Shown here: in pieces, positions 13,685 to 21,258 of the stretch
Position numbering within the stretch: position 1 is the stretch's first letter
Layout of the letters: every line of letters starts with the position of its first letter
NCBI GenBank assembly: GCA_002428415.1
Contig: DIWI01000077.1
Location: 1-21,258, forward strand
Reading direction: 5' to 3'
DNA: 21,258 nt
From: Clostridiaceae bacterium UBA6110
Lineage (GTDB): Bacteria; Bacillota; Clostridia; Clostridiales; Clostridiaceae
Notes under the pieces: generated by a model
What the model was told of the DNA's origin: nothing
The model's database searches: none
The model's input: the letters and a program-made list of their open reading frames with translations, nothing else
Position numbers and translations under genes: made by a program

Positions 13685-15553
13685 CTAGATGGCAAGCTTG
13701 ATTATGGCATCTCCAGGTGTTACAGGCTTTCCGGTTATGGAAAGTATTTCGGCATAGTCGGAAGGATTGGTTATCAGCACCGGAGTTGTCATGTCGTAGC
13801 CTTCCTCCGCTATCTTCTTCATGTCGAACTTCATGAGAAGGTCACCCTTTTTGACCTGCTGGTCTTTCTTGACAAATGCGGTGAAATGTCTTCCATTAAG
13901 CTTGACGGTGTCGATTCCTATGTGTATGAGTATTTCGGATCCGTTGTTGCCCTTGATGCCTATGGCATGGTTGGTGTCAAAAAGCGCTGCCACGGTTCCG
14001 TCAATAGGTGCATATACTTCTCCCACTTCAGGCTTTATCGCAAGTCCTTTTCCGATGATCCCCTCAGCGAAGGCAGAGTCATTTACTGTTGAGAGCTCTA
14101 CAGCATCTCCTTTGATCGGAGCATATACGATGTCATCCTTGAGCGATGAGCTTGAGTCGAATTCTACGGTGTCCTTTGCAGGGGCAGTCTCTTCAGGCTC
14201 GTCTATTCCCAGTACGAAGGATACTGCAAATGAAGCGGCGAAGGCTATGAGACAGCCGATTGCTGCGAGTATCATTGGCCTGAAGCCATCTGGTCCGATA
14301 TAGCTTGGAAGTGCAAGGAGTCCTGGAGCTACCTGTGCATACCTTCCTACTCCAAACAGTCCAAGGAAGAGTCCGCCCAATCCACCTCCAGCCATTGCGG
14401 CATAAAGGGGCTTCTTGAACCTGAGAGAAATACCGTACATAGCAGGCTCTGTAATCCCGAGTACCGCTGTGAAGCCAACTGAGCTGGCAAGCTGCTTTAC
14501 TTCTGGATTCTTGGCACGGAAGGCCACTGCAAGTGATGCTCCGCCCTGAGCGATGTTTGATACGAGCATTCCAGGTCCTGCGATCTTGTCAATACCTGTG
14601 GTTGCAAGGCTGTTTATTCCGATAGGAATAAGTCCGTAGTGCATTCCTGTCATTACCATTAGAGGTGTAAGTGCTCCTACAAGGGTAGGAACAAGCCACG
14701 GTGCGACTGCATATATCGCCTCAATCGCTGAACCAAGGCCCATGCCAAGGTAGTTGCCAAGGGGAGCTATCGCGATAAGGGCTACAGGCGCTGTAATAAG
14801 CAGTGTCAGCATCGGAACCGCGAAGAGTGCCAATACCTTAGGGACGATCTTCTCAGCGAACCTCTCGACATAGGATGAAAACCATATTATGAGGATTATT
14901 GGAACTACCGATGATCCGTATGATACAAGCGGAACGTTCAATCCAAGGAACTCAAGCGCAACCTTATCAGCCTTCGCAGTGTTTACCATGGCAATAAATG
15001 TCGGGTGCAGAAGGATTGCTCCAAGGGAAAGTGCAACAAACTGGTTGGTCTTGAACTTCTTTGAAGCTGATGAAGCTATGAGGACCGGCAGGAAGTAGAA
15101 GGCTGCATCACCGAAGAAGTTGAGGAACCTGTAGGTCGGTGAAGCTGCAGTCAGGACCTTCGTCGCGCTCAGTATTGCAAGGAGAGCCTTTATCATACCA
15201 GCACCAGCAAGTGCCGGTACTATCGGGAAGAATATTCCTGCTATCGTATCAAGTGCTGTGTTTATGACTCCCTTCTTTTCAGTTGGCCCAGACTGTTCAT
15301 CCTCGTTGAAGGATCCAAGGTCCTGCAGCGCTCGGTGCACGTTCTGGACATCGTTGCCTATTACAACCTGATACTGCCCGCCTTTGTTCACGACTCCGAC
15401 CACACCAGAAAGCTTCTTCAGTCCTTCTGTATCTGCAAGGCTTGAATCCTTGAGGTTGAATCTTAGTCTTGTTGCGCAGTGGCCTACGCTGAGTACGTTC
15501 TTTTCGCCACCAACCTTTTCAAGTATCTGGGATGCGATTTTCTTATAGTCCAT
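13685..15553 (-). CDS. bglP: Beta-glucoside-specific PTS transporter, EIIBCA
   Basis: The 622-residue protein takes up beta-glucosides and phosphorylates them using phosphate passed from HPr. The order is EIIB-EIIC-EIIA. EIIB has the phospho-Cys 26 in VGHCATRLRF. EIIC (about 100-450) has many membrane helices and the GITEPAMYG signature. EIIA (about 480-622) has the phospho-His near 544 in ILIHIGIDTVKLNG, preceded by DTNHAIGI. The frame can be read 5 codons upstream to a TTG, but that overlaps the ribosome binding site GGAGG; ATG 15553 is right. Expression is controlled by the RAT-terminator directly upstream. BglP is the closest familiar name; the exact sugar (cellobiose, salicin, arbutin) cannot be told. 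Confidence 0.94.
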   Translation of the reverse strand: MDYKKIASQILEKVGGEKNVLSVGHCATRLRFNLKDSSLADTEGLKKLSGVVGVVNKGGQYQVVIGNDVQNVHRALQDLGSFNEDEQSGPTEKKGVINTALDTIAGIFFPIVPALAGAGMIKALLAILSATKVLTAASPTYRFLNFFGDAAFYFLPVLIASSASKKFKTNQFVALSLGAILLHPTFIAMVNTAKADKVALEFLGLNVPLVSYGSSVVPIILIIWFSSYVERFAEKIVPKVLALFAVPMLTLLITAPVALIAIAPLGNYLGMGLGSAIEAIYAVAPWLVPTLVGALTPLMVMTGMHYGLIPIGINSLATTGIDKIAGPGMLVSNIAQGGASLAVAFRAKNPEVKQLASSVGFTAVLGITEPAMYGISLRFKKPLYAAMAGGGLGGLFLGLFGVGRYAQVAPGLLALPSYIGPDGFRPMILAAIGCLIAFAASFAVSFVLGIDEPEETAPAKDTVEFDSSSSLKDDIVYAPIKGDAVELSTVNDSAFAEGIIGKGLAIKPEVGEVYAPIDGTVAALFDTNHAIGIKGNNGSEILIHIGIDTVKLNGRHFTAFVKKDQQVKKGDLLMKFDMKKIAEEGYDMTTPVLITNPSDYAEILSITGKPVTPGDAIIKLAI

Positions 15554-15591
15554 TTTATTTACCTCCAAATTTTATTATTATGAAATAGAAA

Positions 15592-15641
15592 ACCCACCAG
15601 CAGAAAGCAAGGAGATGATATCTCCCGTTCTGTCCGGTGGG
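15592..15641 (-). terminator. Leader terminator before the PTS gene
   Basis: On the minus strand CCCACC (15641-15636) pairs with GGTGGG (15598-15593), with CAGAA/TTTCTG and GGAGAT/ATCTCC pairing inside, and TTTTC follows. Its 5' arm overlaps the RAT element, so antiterminator binding would stop it forming. Confidence 0.85.
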
Positions 15642-15665
15642 TATAGCCTGTTAAGTAACAATCCC
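15639..15665 (-). promoter_or_regulatory. RAT (ribonucleic antiterminator) element of the PTS gene
   Basis: Read on the minus strand it starts GGGATTGTTACTTAACAGG and ends in CTATACCC, matching the known GGATTGTTACTG...GCAGGCAAAACC target of the LicT/BglG/SacT family. Its 3' end is shared with the terminator stem. A small CTGGCC/GGCCAG hairpin lies directly before it. Confidence 0.85.
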
Positions 15666-15698
15666 ACCTGGCCCTAAAGGCCAGAGACTGATTCAGTT

Positions 15699-16550
15699 TT
15701 AGAGACTTTCTTCGACAACGCGGCGGATGTGGACCGCCAGGTATATGAGCTCATCGTCCGATAAATCGCACTGGTACTCGTTTCGGATGTAGTCCTCGAT
15801 TTTTCTTGAGCATCTGTATTCGTTTGGGTACTTGGTCTTTACTACGTCTATGAACCCAAGGTCTTCGTTCAGTATCGCCTTGCCTTTCATTATGCGCTGA
15901 AGGAAGTACTTAAGGTGAGTCACGAACCTTTCATAATGGAGGGAGCTTTCATTCAGCTCGATCCCGAAATGGTACTTGACTATGTCCAGCATCTTCTGAA
16001 GACTTTTGGTCATGTGCATGGTTTCCTGGATCTTCGTCTCATCAGGAAGCTGAGCGTTGACTATATAGAGTGCTATGAAACCCGCTTCGTCATCAGGCAG
16101 GCTTACACCATGCCGTTTTTCTATTATCCTGAGCGCTTCTTTTCCAATAAGGAACTCATGGCTATGGAAGCGGCTGATTTCCCATAGAAGCACATTTCTT
16201 ACAGGAATTCCCTTTTCAAAGCGCTCTACCGCAAAGCTGATGTGGTCTGTGAGGCCGAGCCATATTGAGTCATCCAGCTTCTTGTTGAGAGAGTTTGATG
16301 CAAAAGTGATTATTTCGTTGGCTGTCTGTATGAATTCATAAGGTATCTTAGATATAAGTTCTTCCAGGTGCGACCTTTTTTCCTTAGTTTCAATGGTGTA
16401 GATTCTCTCTATCAGAGATCCGTCAATAGGGTCGTTCTTCTGTTTCTTGAATCCCAGTCCTTTTCCCATGACCAGCACTTCCCGCCCATCCTTATGGGAC
16501 CGGACCAGATTGTTGTTGATGACTTTATCGATCATGAGGGTTTCAGCCAA
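15699..16550 (-). CDS. Transcription antiterminator of the BglG/LicT family
   Basis: The protein of about 283 residues binds RAT hairpins in nascent mRNA and stops terminator formation. The N-terminal RNA-binding domain is seen in IDKVINNNLVRSHKDGREVLVMGKGLGF. Two PTS regulation domains follow, with the family's phosphorylatable His in DHISFAVERF and SRFHSHEF (PRD1), and in VTHLKYFLQR and LAVHIRRV (PRD2). These are charged by HPr and by the EIIB of the PTS, so the protein is active only when sugar is being taken up. The start is TTG 16550, 7 bases after AAGGAGG; TTG 16553 is also possible, while the ATG further in is too far from the site. It leads the operon and controls both itself and the PTS gene. 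Confidence 0.93.
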   Translation of the reverse strand: MAETLMIDKVINNNLVRSHKDGREVLVMGKGLGFKKQKNDPIDGSLIERIYTIETKEKRSHLEELISKIPYEFIQTANEIITFASNSLNKKLDDSIWLGLTDHISFAVERFEKGIPVRNVLLWEISRFHSHEFLIGKEALRIIEKRHGVSLPDDEAGFIALYIVNAQLPDETKIQETMHMTKSLQKMLDIVKYHFGIELNESSLHYERFVTHLKYFLQRIMKGKAILNEDLGFIDVVKTKYPNEYRCSRKIEDYIRNEYQCDLSDDELIYLAVHIRRVVEESL

Positions 16551-16573
16551 CAAAATTCCTCCTTTCTTCTCAT

Positions 16574-16620
16574 AAAAAAAACCATACCAAATCGTGATAT
16601 TCTGAATCACAATCGGTATA
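16574..16620 (-). terminator. Leader terminator before the antiterminator gene
   Basis: On the minus strand a stem of ATACC-GATT-GTGAT against ATCAC-GATTT-GGTAT (one bulge, G-U pairs) is followed by eight T residues. It overlaps the end of the nearer RAT copy, so the antiterminator gene regulates itself. Confidence 0.85.
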
Positions 16621-16642
16621 GCCTGCTTTCCAGTAACTATCC
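16614..16642 (-). promoter_or_regulatory. RAT element, copy nearest the antiterminator gene
   Basis: On the minus strand it starts GGATAGTTACTGGAAAGCAG and ends GCTATACCG, a good LicT/BglG target. It overlaps the 5' arm of the terminator that follows. It is identical over 29 nt to 16676-16704. Confidence 0.85.
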
Positions 16643-16675
16643 TACACAAGGCATTATTAATAATAACCGTTAGAC

Positions 16676-16704
16676 CGGTATAGCCTGCTTTCCAGTAACT
16701 ATCC
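16676..16704 (-). promoter_or_regulatory. RAT element, second upstream copy
   Basis: This is an exact 29-nt direct repeat of 16614-16642, 62 bp upstream. No clear terminator with a T-tract follows this copy. It lies only a few bases after the predicted transcription start, so the RNA would begin with it. It may be a second antiterminator docking site. Confidence 0.75.
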
Positions 16705-16719
16705 GTCTAGTTCCATGTC

Positions 16720-16748
16720 ATCGTATCATTAGAAGAAATCAGTGTCAA
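16720..16748 (-). promoter_or_regulatory. Sigma-A promoter of the beta-glucoside operon
   Basis: On the minus strand a perfect -35 TTGACA (16748-16743) and a -10 TACGAT (16725-16720) are 17 bp apart. Transcription would start near 16713, giving a leader of about 160 nt with two RAT copies and one terminator. Confidence 0.8.
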
Positions 16749-16915
16749 TACTTTTGAAAAAGTTTTAGAAATTTCTTTCTGTCCCCAAATTTCTTCCAAA
16801 TTTCCTTCTGTTACTATTCAAAGGGTTTTAAGCCCATGGTCACGAACTAAAGTCTAAGCATTGCGCGTCGGATGAAAGAGGAAATTATTCATTATGAGCG
16901 GAAGGACTGCAATAT

Positions 16916-17824
16916 TCAGCAGTCCCTGTTCTTGGTACCGGTGCATTCCTTTACAAATTTCAAAAAGAGCTCTGTTGATAGGGGCAATTTTCCGTCCTTT
17001 CTTCTGATGCAGTAGATATGGCGCATTAGCCTGATGTCCTCAATAACATCAATCCTACAGAGAAGCCCAAGTCTGATTTCCTGTCTGACAGCACTTTCTG
17101 AAACGATGGATATCCCTGAGTTGTCATAAATGCTTTGTTTGATTGCCTCGACGCCGCCTACAACGCAAATGTTATTTTGAGTGAACTTGAAGCCTCCGGT
17201 CTTCTCCAGATAGGAGATCAATGAAGTATTTGGGTTTGTGACAAGGAAAACCTCATTCTTAACCTCGTTGATGAATATCCTTCTCTTGCTGGCCCATGGA
17301 TGGTCGTTGTTCACTACAATAACAAGGGGATCCTCCAATATTGGCTCGCATAAGATATCCTGGGTATCTGAGAGATAGGGCTGGGAGATGATCCCGAGCG
17401 AGTATCTCCTGTTTAGTACACTATCAATGACATTTTTAGTATACTGAACATTGTTGACTACGGTTATGTATGGATATTTCTGCCTGAACAAAAACATTAC
17501 ATTCGGTAAAATGTAGGTGCCAGGCGTACTAGAGGATGTTATAAGGATTTCGGACTGTTCCATAAGCTTTGACTGGAGCAGATGCTCCTTTGCCGTAACA
17601 TATGTATTGTGCAGCTGCTGTGCATATGTAAGGAACAGCTGGCCATCCTTTGTCAATTCGGCTTTCTTTGCTCTTCGTATGAACAGTTCACAATCAAGTT
17701 CCTTTTCAAGGCGCTGGATCCTCAGGGATACAGCTGCCTGTGAACAGTACAATTCTTCTGCTGTCTTCGTGAAGCTGCTGTTCTTTGAAATCAGCAGGAA
17801 GGTCTGTATGGTCTCAAGATCCAT
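16916..17824 (-). CDS. LysR-family transcriptional regulator
   Basis: The 302-residue protein begins with the LysR winged helix-turn-helix (MDLETIQTFLLISKNSSFTK, then AAVSLRIQRLEKEL). A substrate-binding domain of about 210 residues follows, with ILITSSSTPGTYILPNV, the PLVIVVNNDHPWA segment and the GGVEAIKQSI hinge. Such proteins bind a small molecule and switch neighbouring promoters. ATG 17824 lies after GGAGG with 8-base spacing; the frame can be read 5 codons upstream, but that part is the ribosome binding site. It diverges from the anion transporter gene across 309 bp, the classic LysR arrangement, so that operon is its likely target. The ligand is probably the transported anion or a product of it; that is inferred. 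Confidence 0.9.
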   Translation of the reverse strand: MDLETIQTFLLISKNSSFTKTAEELYCSQAAVSLRIQRLEKELDCELFIRRAKKAELTKDGQLFLTYAQQLHNTYVTAKEHLLQSKLMEQSEILITSSSTPGTYILPNVMFLFRQKYPYITVVNNVQYTKNVIDSVLNRRYSLGIISQPYLSDTQDILCEPILEDPLVIVVNNDHPWASKRRIFINEVKNEVFLVTNPNTSLISYLEKTGGFKFTQNNICVVGGVEAIKQSIYDNSGISIVSESAVRQEIRLGLLCRIDVIEDIRLMRHIYCIRRKDGKLPLSTELFLKFVKECTGTKNRDC

Positions 17825-18133
17825 TCGTGAATCCTCCAATTCGTCTTTTATAATGAGTGAAGAAAGGTTCTAAAAGATAATTGACATAAATTATATTTAT
17901 TATAATATCATGTTTAATCGGGTTTTTGTGAACTGAAATACTTATAAATGCTCTGTTTTTAAAGGGGTATATTAGATTTTGTTATTAAGAATTCAAAATA
18001 CGAGTATTATAAATAATATTTATCGGTATGATTAGAAATTGTAATTGGCTATTGTCTGCTGATGCCGTTATGATTTATCTATCAACAGTTAACTTTTGGT
18101 GAATTAATCATTTGAAAAGGGGAAATCCTGAAT
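17825..18133. promoter_or_regulatory. AT-rich divergent control region with LysR-type site
   Basis: This 309-bp stretch separates the LysR and transporter genes and has no gene. A plus-strand TTGACA (17881-17886) with TAATAT 16 bp on (17903-17908) is a possible promoter. The perfect palindrome ATAAATAATATTTAT (18009-18023) contains the LysR pattern T-N11-A. AATACGAGTATT lies just before it. AAAAGGGG before 18134 is the transporter's ribosome binding site. Confidence 0.5.
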
Positions 18134-19600
18134 ATGGAAAAAACAGTCAAGGTCACAAAGGTCAAGGGTCCTTTTGAGCTTAAAATGCAGTTCTTCGGAT
18201 TGCCTTTGGCATTATTAATTTTTGCATCTATCTACTCGATGCCGACTCCACCAGGTCTGTCATATGCGGGGAAAATGGCGCTTGGAGTGTTCCTGTCGGC
18301 TCTCACTCTCTGGGTATCAGAAAGCATACCTAATTACGCGGTATCATTGCTAGTCATCGTCGCGTTGCCTTTGACAGGTGCATGGACCGAGGCTCAGGCA
18401 ATGGGTGTGCTCGGCTATGAGGTCATATGGCTTACATTTGCAGCATTCATCATAGCATCAGGCATGGAGAAAAGCGGACTTGCCAGGAGGATGGCGTTGT
18501 ACCTGATCACAAAGTTCGGCAGGAGTGTCAACAGTGTGCTTATACTCCTCATCGCAATTAACTTCCTGATAGCTTTTGTAGTACCTTCAACAACAGCCAG
18601 GGCAGCGATGATGTTCCCGATTGTGCTTCTGGTGGTTGAAGCATTCGAAGTGAACATAAACGACCCGAAGAATAATTTTGGCAAGATGCTGGCCCTCCAC
18701 GGTATACAGGCCAACAACCTTTCAACTGCAGCAATTGTAACTGCAACATCCTCACAGATACTTGCAATAAGCTTCATAAAGGACCTTACAGGACGAGAAG
18801 TATCATGGATGCAATGGTTCGTGGCTTCAGCACCGGTAACCATATTTACGCTTGTAGCAATGTTCTTCATAGGCAAGGTGTTGTTCAGACTGCCGAAGTC
18901 AGAGAAAACTACGCTTGACCTCACAAAGCTTAAGGAAGAATACGGGAAGCTCGGCAAAATTACAATAAATGAAAAGAAGGCAATGGGAATATTCATAGTT
19001 ACACTCGCTTTATGGGCAATGGACAGTCTGCAGGTCAAGCTGTTCGGATTCCAGCTGAGCCTTGTAATGGTAGCGATACTTTCAGCAGCTCTGTTCTTCC
19101 TTCCTTATGTCGGGATACTGAAGTGGAAGGAAGCCAAGATCTCCTGGAACCTGCTCATATTCGCCTGCGGAGCATATGCAGGAGGAGTCGCTCTGGACGA
19201 GACCGGACTTGCGGCATGGGGGCTCAACATCATATTCAAGAGAATGGGTGTTGAAAATATGAGCTTCATAGTACTGTTTGCAGTTCTCATGTTCATAGCC
19301 AGCTTCAGCCATCTGCTATTCACCTCGAAGACTGTAAGGACGATTATACTTATTCCGACCATCATCGGAATAGCCAATGCTACCGGATACGATCCAGTAT
19401 CACTTGCTTTGCCTGCAGCATTCTGCATAGCTGACACGATAACACTGCCTCCGCACAGCAAGGTAAACCTGATTTATTACGGTACAGGATACTTTACTGT
19501 TCTGGAGCAGATGCTGTATGGAATACTGGTTCTGCTGGCGAAATGGGCACTGATGGTGCTGGCAGCTGTTACCTGGTTCAAGTTCGTGGGAATAGTATAG
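18134..19600 (+). CDS. DASS/SLC13-family anion transporter
   Basis: The 488-residue membrane protein belongs to the divalent anion:sodium symporter family (SLC13, CitT-like), which carries di- and tricarboxylates, related organic anions or sulfate. About eleven to twelve hydrophobic segments are visible. The two family SNT-type substrate motifs appear here as VPSTTAR (152-154) in the first half and FTSKTVR (398-400) in the second; these hairpin tips bind substrate and Na+ in the family. The SESIPNYAVSLLVIVALPL segment is also characteristic. ATG 18134 follows AAAAGGGG by about 10 bases. It leads an operon with the secreted protein and the mutase-like enzyme. The substrate is unknown; the Lys in the second motif is a departure from the usual Asn. 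Confidence 0.9.
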   Translation: MEKTVKVTKVKGPFELKMQFFGLPLALLIFASIYSMPTPPGLSYAGKMALGVFLSALTLWVSESIPNYAVSLLVIVALPLTGAWTEAQAMGVLGYEVIWLTFAAFIIASGMEKSGLARRMALYLITKFGRSVNSVLILLIAINFLIAFVVPSTTARAAMMFPIVLLVVEAFEVNINDPKNNFGKMLALHGIQANNLSTAAIVTATSSQILAISFIKDLTGREVSWMQWFVASAPVTIFTLVAMFFIGKVLFRLPKSEKTTLDLTKLKEEYGKLGKITINEKKAMGIFIVTLALWAMDSLQVKLFGFQLSLVMVAILSAALFFLPYVGILKWKEAKISWNLLIFACGAYAGGVALDETGLAAWGLNIIFKRMGVENMSFIVLFAVLMFIASFSHLLFTSKTVRTIILIPTIIGIANATGYDPVSLALPAAFCIADTITLPPHSKVNLIYYGTGYFTVLEQMLYGILVLLAKWALMVLAAVTWFKFVGIV

Positions 19601-19613
19601 GAGGGATGAGAAT

Positions 19614-20342
19614 ATGAAGAAAGCAATTATAGTCATGTTGGCGTTATTGGCTGTCAGCGTGTTTTCAAGCACAGCCTATGCCATGGATTTTGGAAGCCTT
19701 GAGAGTGTACAGGATACTCTGATGCCTGATGGCAAGGATGCGATAATACATCAGAAAATTACCGCTGTCACAAATGAAAACGGAGAAATCGCATTCCCGC
19801 TTTATAGCAAGACTGAAATGATCAGCATTGAATCCGAAAAAGGCAGCATCTTGGAAGCACCAAAGACTGTGGAATACGGAGACCATAAATTCAATGTTGT
19901 AGTATTCAGTGAGAAAGAAGCTGAGGTATCCTTCGAGGTCATTATCAGGAAGGCAGGAGTTTATACAGGTAAAAAGGCTAAGCTTGGCGATACTTTCCCA
20001 AGCGGAGCATTAACTATTGAACACAAGGTTGTAAATTCATCCCCTAATGCGATTAAGTCATACTCAGTTAAAATGGCTGCTCCAGAGGGGAAAGAGCTCT
20101 TGAACATAGTAGGCTACGACGCTGAGGAAGCCTTCGGTATAACGAAGGAAGACGGTACAGTTTTCGGCGGATTCGATTTCGAGGAAGTAGATGCAGGCCA
20201 GGAAGTAAAGCTTGCGATAAATATATTCAGTCCGATGAAGATCCATTCCACACTTGTGTGGATATTGTCCGGACTGATATCAGTTGCATTCATGCTGAAA
20301 AACAAGGATCTCCTGAAGGGTAAGGCTGCACTGCAGCAATAA
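19614..20342 (+). CDS. Secreted, membrane-anchored protein of unknown function
   Basis: The 242-residue protein has a clear signal peptide (MKKAIIVMLALLAVSVFSS, with AYA before a likely cleavage near residue 23). A beta-rich extracellular part of about 185 residues follows, then one membrane helix near the C-terminus (LVWILSGLISVAFML) and a short charged tail. The middle has repeated strand-like patterns (EIAFPLYSKTEM, KFNVVVFSEKEAEVSFEV, SYSVKMAAPEGKEL), suggesting one or two immunoglobulin-like domains. I do not recognise a family. GGAGGGATG lies directly after the transporter stop, only 13 bp between genes, so it is co-expressed. It might capture or present the transporter's substrate, but nothing in the sequence proves this. 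Confidence 0.8.
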   Translation: MKKAIIVMLALLAVSVFSSTAYAMDFGSLESVQDTLMPDGKDAIIHQKITAVTNENGEIAFPLYSKTEMISIESEKGSILEAPKTVEYGDHKFNVVVFSEKEAEVSFEVIIRKAGVYTGKKAKLGDTFPSGALTIEHKVVNSSPNAIKSYSVKMAAPEGKELLNIVGYDAEEAFGITKEDGTVFGGFDFEEVDAGQEVKLAINIFSPMKIHSTLVWILSGLISVAFMLKNKDLLKGKAALQQ

Positions 20343-20371
20343 AGAATTTGGATATTAGGGCGGTAAGATTA

Positions 20372-21258
20372 TGAGAAAAAGACAAGGGATACTTATTGTT
20401 CTGGATGGCCTTGGGGACAGGCCGAATCCGGAGCTTGACGGAAAGACGCCGCTTGAGAGCGCTGCGACTCCAAATATGGATTACCTGGCATCAAAGGGAA
20501 TGTGCGGCAATACCTACCCTATAGCCCCGGGTATAAGAGTAGGGACAGATGTGGGTCACCTTCATCTTTTCGGATACGACAGCAGCGAAATATATTCAGG
20601 CAGGGGACCTCTCGAGGCATACAGTGCAGGAATGAAGATGATGCCGGGCGATGTCGCCTTCAGAGGCAACTTTGCAACTATAGACGATGATTACACGGTA
20701 ATTGACAGGCGAGCCGGAAGAATCAGGAAGGGTACGAAGGAACTAGCTGAATCTCTCAACGGGATGATACTTGAAGATGGGACAAAGGTGCTTGTAAAAG
20801 AGCTAACGGAGCACAGGGTGGCTGTGGTGCTTCATGGAGATGACCTTAGCGACAAGGTGACCTGCACCGATCCTGGAACTGCTGCGGAAGGTTCAAGGCT
20901 GATTGTTCCAATGCCTCTGGACGAATCGAGAAGTGCTGAAAGGACTGCAGACAACCTCTGGGAATTCACACAGCGCTCCTACAACATCCTGAGTGACCAT
21001 CCTGTAAACAAAGCCCGGGATGAAGAAGGCTTGCATACAGCTAATACAATAATCACCAGAGGAGCAGGGCTTGACAGGTATATGCCGACACTGAAGGAAC
21101 TTTATGGCCTCAAGGCAGCCTGCGTAGCAGGTGATGCTACAGTTGGCGGAATTGCCGAGCTTGCAGGCATGGACTATTTCACAGACGAAAGCTTTACCGG
21201 AAGCTTTGATACCAACCTTACAGGAAAGGCATTGCTAACAGCAAGGCTGATCAATGAA
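20372..21258 (+). CDS. Archaeal-type cofactor-independent phosphoglycerate mutase-like enzyme, 3' end beyond the window
   Basis: The frame is open from ATG 20372 to the right edge (295 full codons), about three quarters of the usual 400 residues. It belongs to the alkaline phosphatase superfamily, close to ApgM: LIVLDGLGDRP with metal-binding Asp 12, TPLESAATPNMDYLA, VGTDVGHLHLFGYD, then YSGRGPLEAYSAG and GDVAFRGNFATID. ApgM normally has a Ser nucleophile in the GSD motif; here it is Thr 59. Other members of the superfamily use Thr, so the enzyme may be active, possibly on a different phospho-compound. Interconversion of 2- and 3-phosphoglycerate is the default family reaction. GGGCGG is 8 bases before the ATG, and 29 bp separate it from the previous gene. 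Placement behind a transporter is unusual for a glycolytic enzyme. Confidence 0.85.

Noticed and set aside
13195..13701. Plus-strand frame of 168 codons opposite the glucosidase gene start
   Set aside because: It overlaps a firmly identified family 1 glycosidase and the intercistronic hairpin, and shows no domain.
16614..16704. Exact 29-nt direct repeats that could suggest a CRISPR-like or mobile element end
   Set aside because: Only two copies are present, and both match RAT RNA elements next to an antiterminator gene.
18415..19038. Antisense frame of 207 codons inside the anion transporter gene
   Set aside because: The sense frame matches the DASS family throughout; the antisense frame has no ribosome binding site or family match.

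Overview
The window looks like a chromosomal stretch of an anaerobic or facultative Firmicute, most likely Clostridia. Signs of this are strong AGGAGG-type ribosome binding sites, frequent TTG starts, a BglG/LicT-type RNA antitermination system, a short clostridial-type RIC-like di-iron protein, a standalone HMA metallochaperone and a YwqA/YwqB-like SNF2-SWIM pair. The genus cannot be fixed from the sequence. There are no rRNA or tRNA genes, insertion sequences or CRISPR arrays.

Left part (1-6400). A partial unknown gene runs off the left edge on the minus strand, followed by a minus-strand DsrE-family gene. A plus-strand cluster then starts with a NADAR-domain gene broken by a one-base frameshift in an A run. 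This overlaps a large SNF2 helicase gene, which in turn overlaps a SWIM zinc-finger gene. Behind them lies the wreck of a sigma-54-dependent regulator: the PAS part has two frameshifts, and it is joined to the back half of an AAA+ domain at a shared FLDE-coding stretch, so Walker A and GAFTGA are gone.

Metal and redox part (6600-11400). A perfect FNR-type palindrome sits about 41.5 bp before the predicted start of a three-gene operon: a short RIC/hemerythrin-like protein, a P1B ATPase with CPG in place of CPC and no N-terminal metal domain, and a separate HMA protein with TCPSC. Next come a small Met/His/Cys-rich membrane protein behind a 15-bp palindrome, a SOUL heme-binding protein, and a divergent DUF523-DUF1722 protein with Cys motifs typical of the family.

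Beta-glucoside operon (11600-16750, minus strand). The order is antiterminator (LicT/BglG), PTS EIIBCA, 6-phospho-beta-glucosidase, cytidylate-kinase-like protein. A sigma-A promoter leads into two identical 29-nt RAT-like elements, the second of which overlaps a terminator. A further RAT-terminator precedes the PTS gene. Sugar uptake and phosphorylation, phospho-sugar cleavage and RNA-level control therefore lie in one unit.

Right part (16900-end). A LysR regulator diverges from a DASS/SLC13 anion transporter gene. This is followed by a secreted, membrane-anchored protein of unknown function and the first three quarters of an archaeal-type phosphoglycerate mutase-like enzyme that has Thr where Ser is usual. 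The layout suggests uptake of an organic anion under LysR control; the substrate cannot be told from the sequence.
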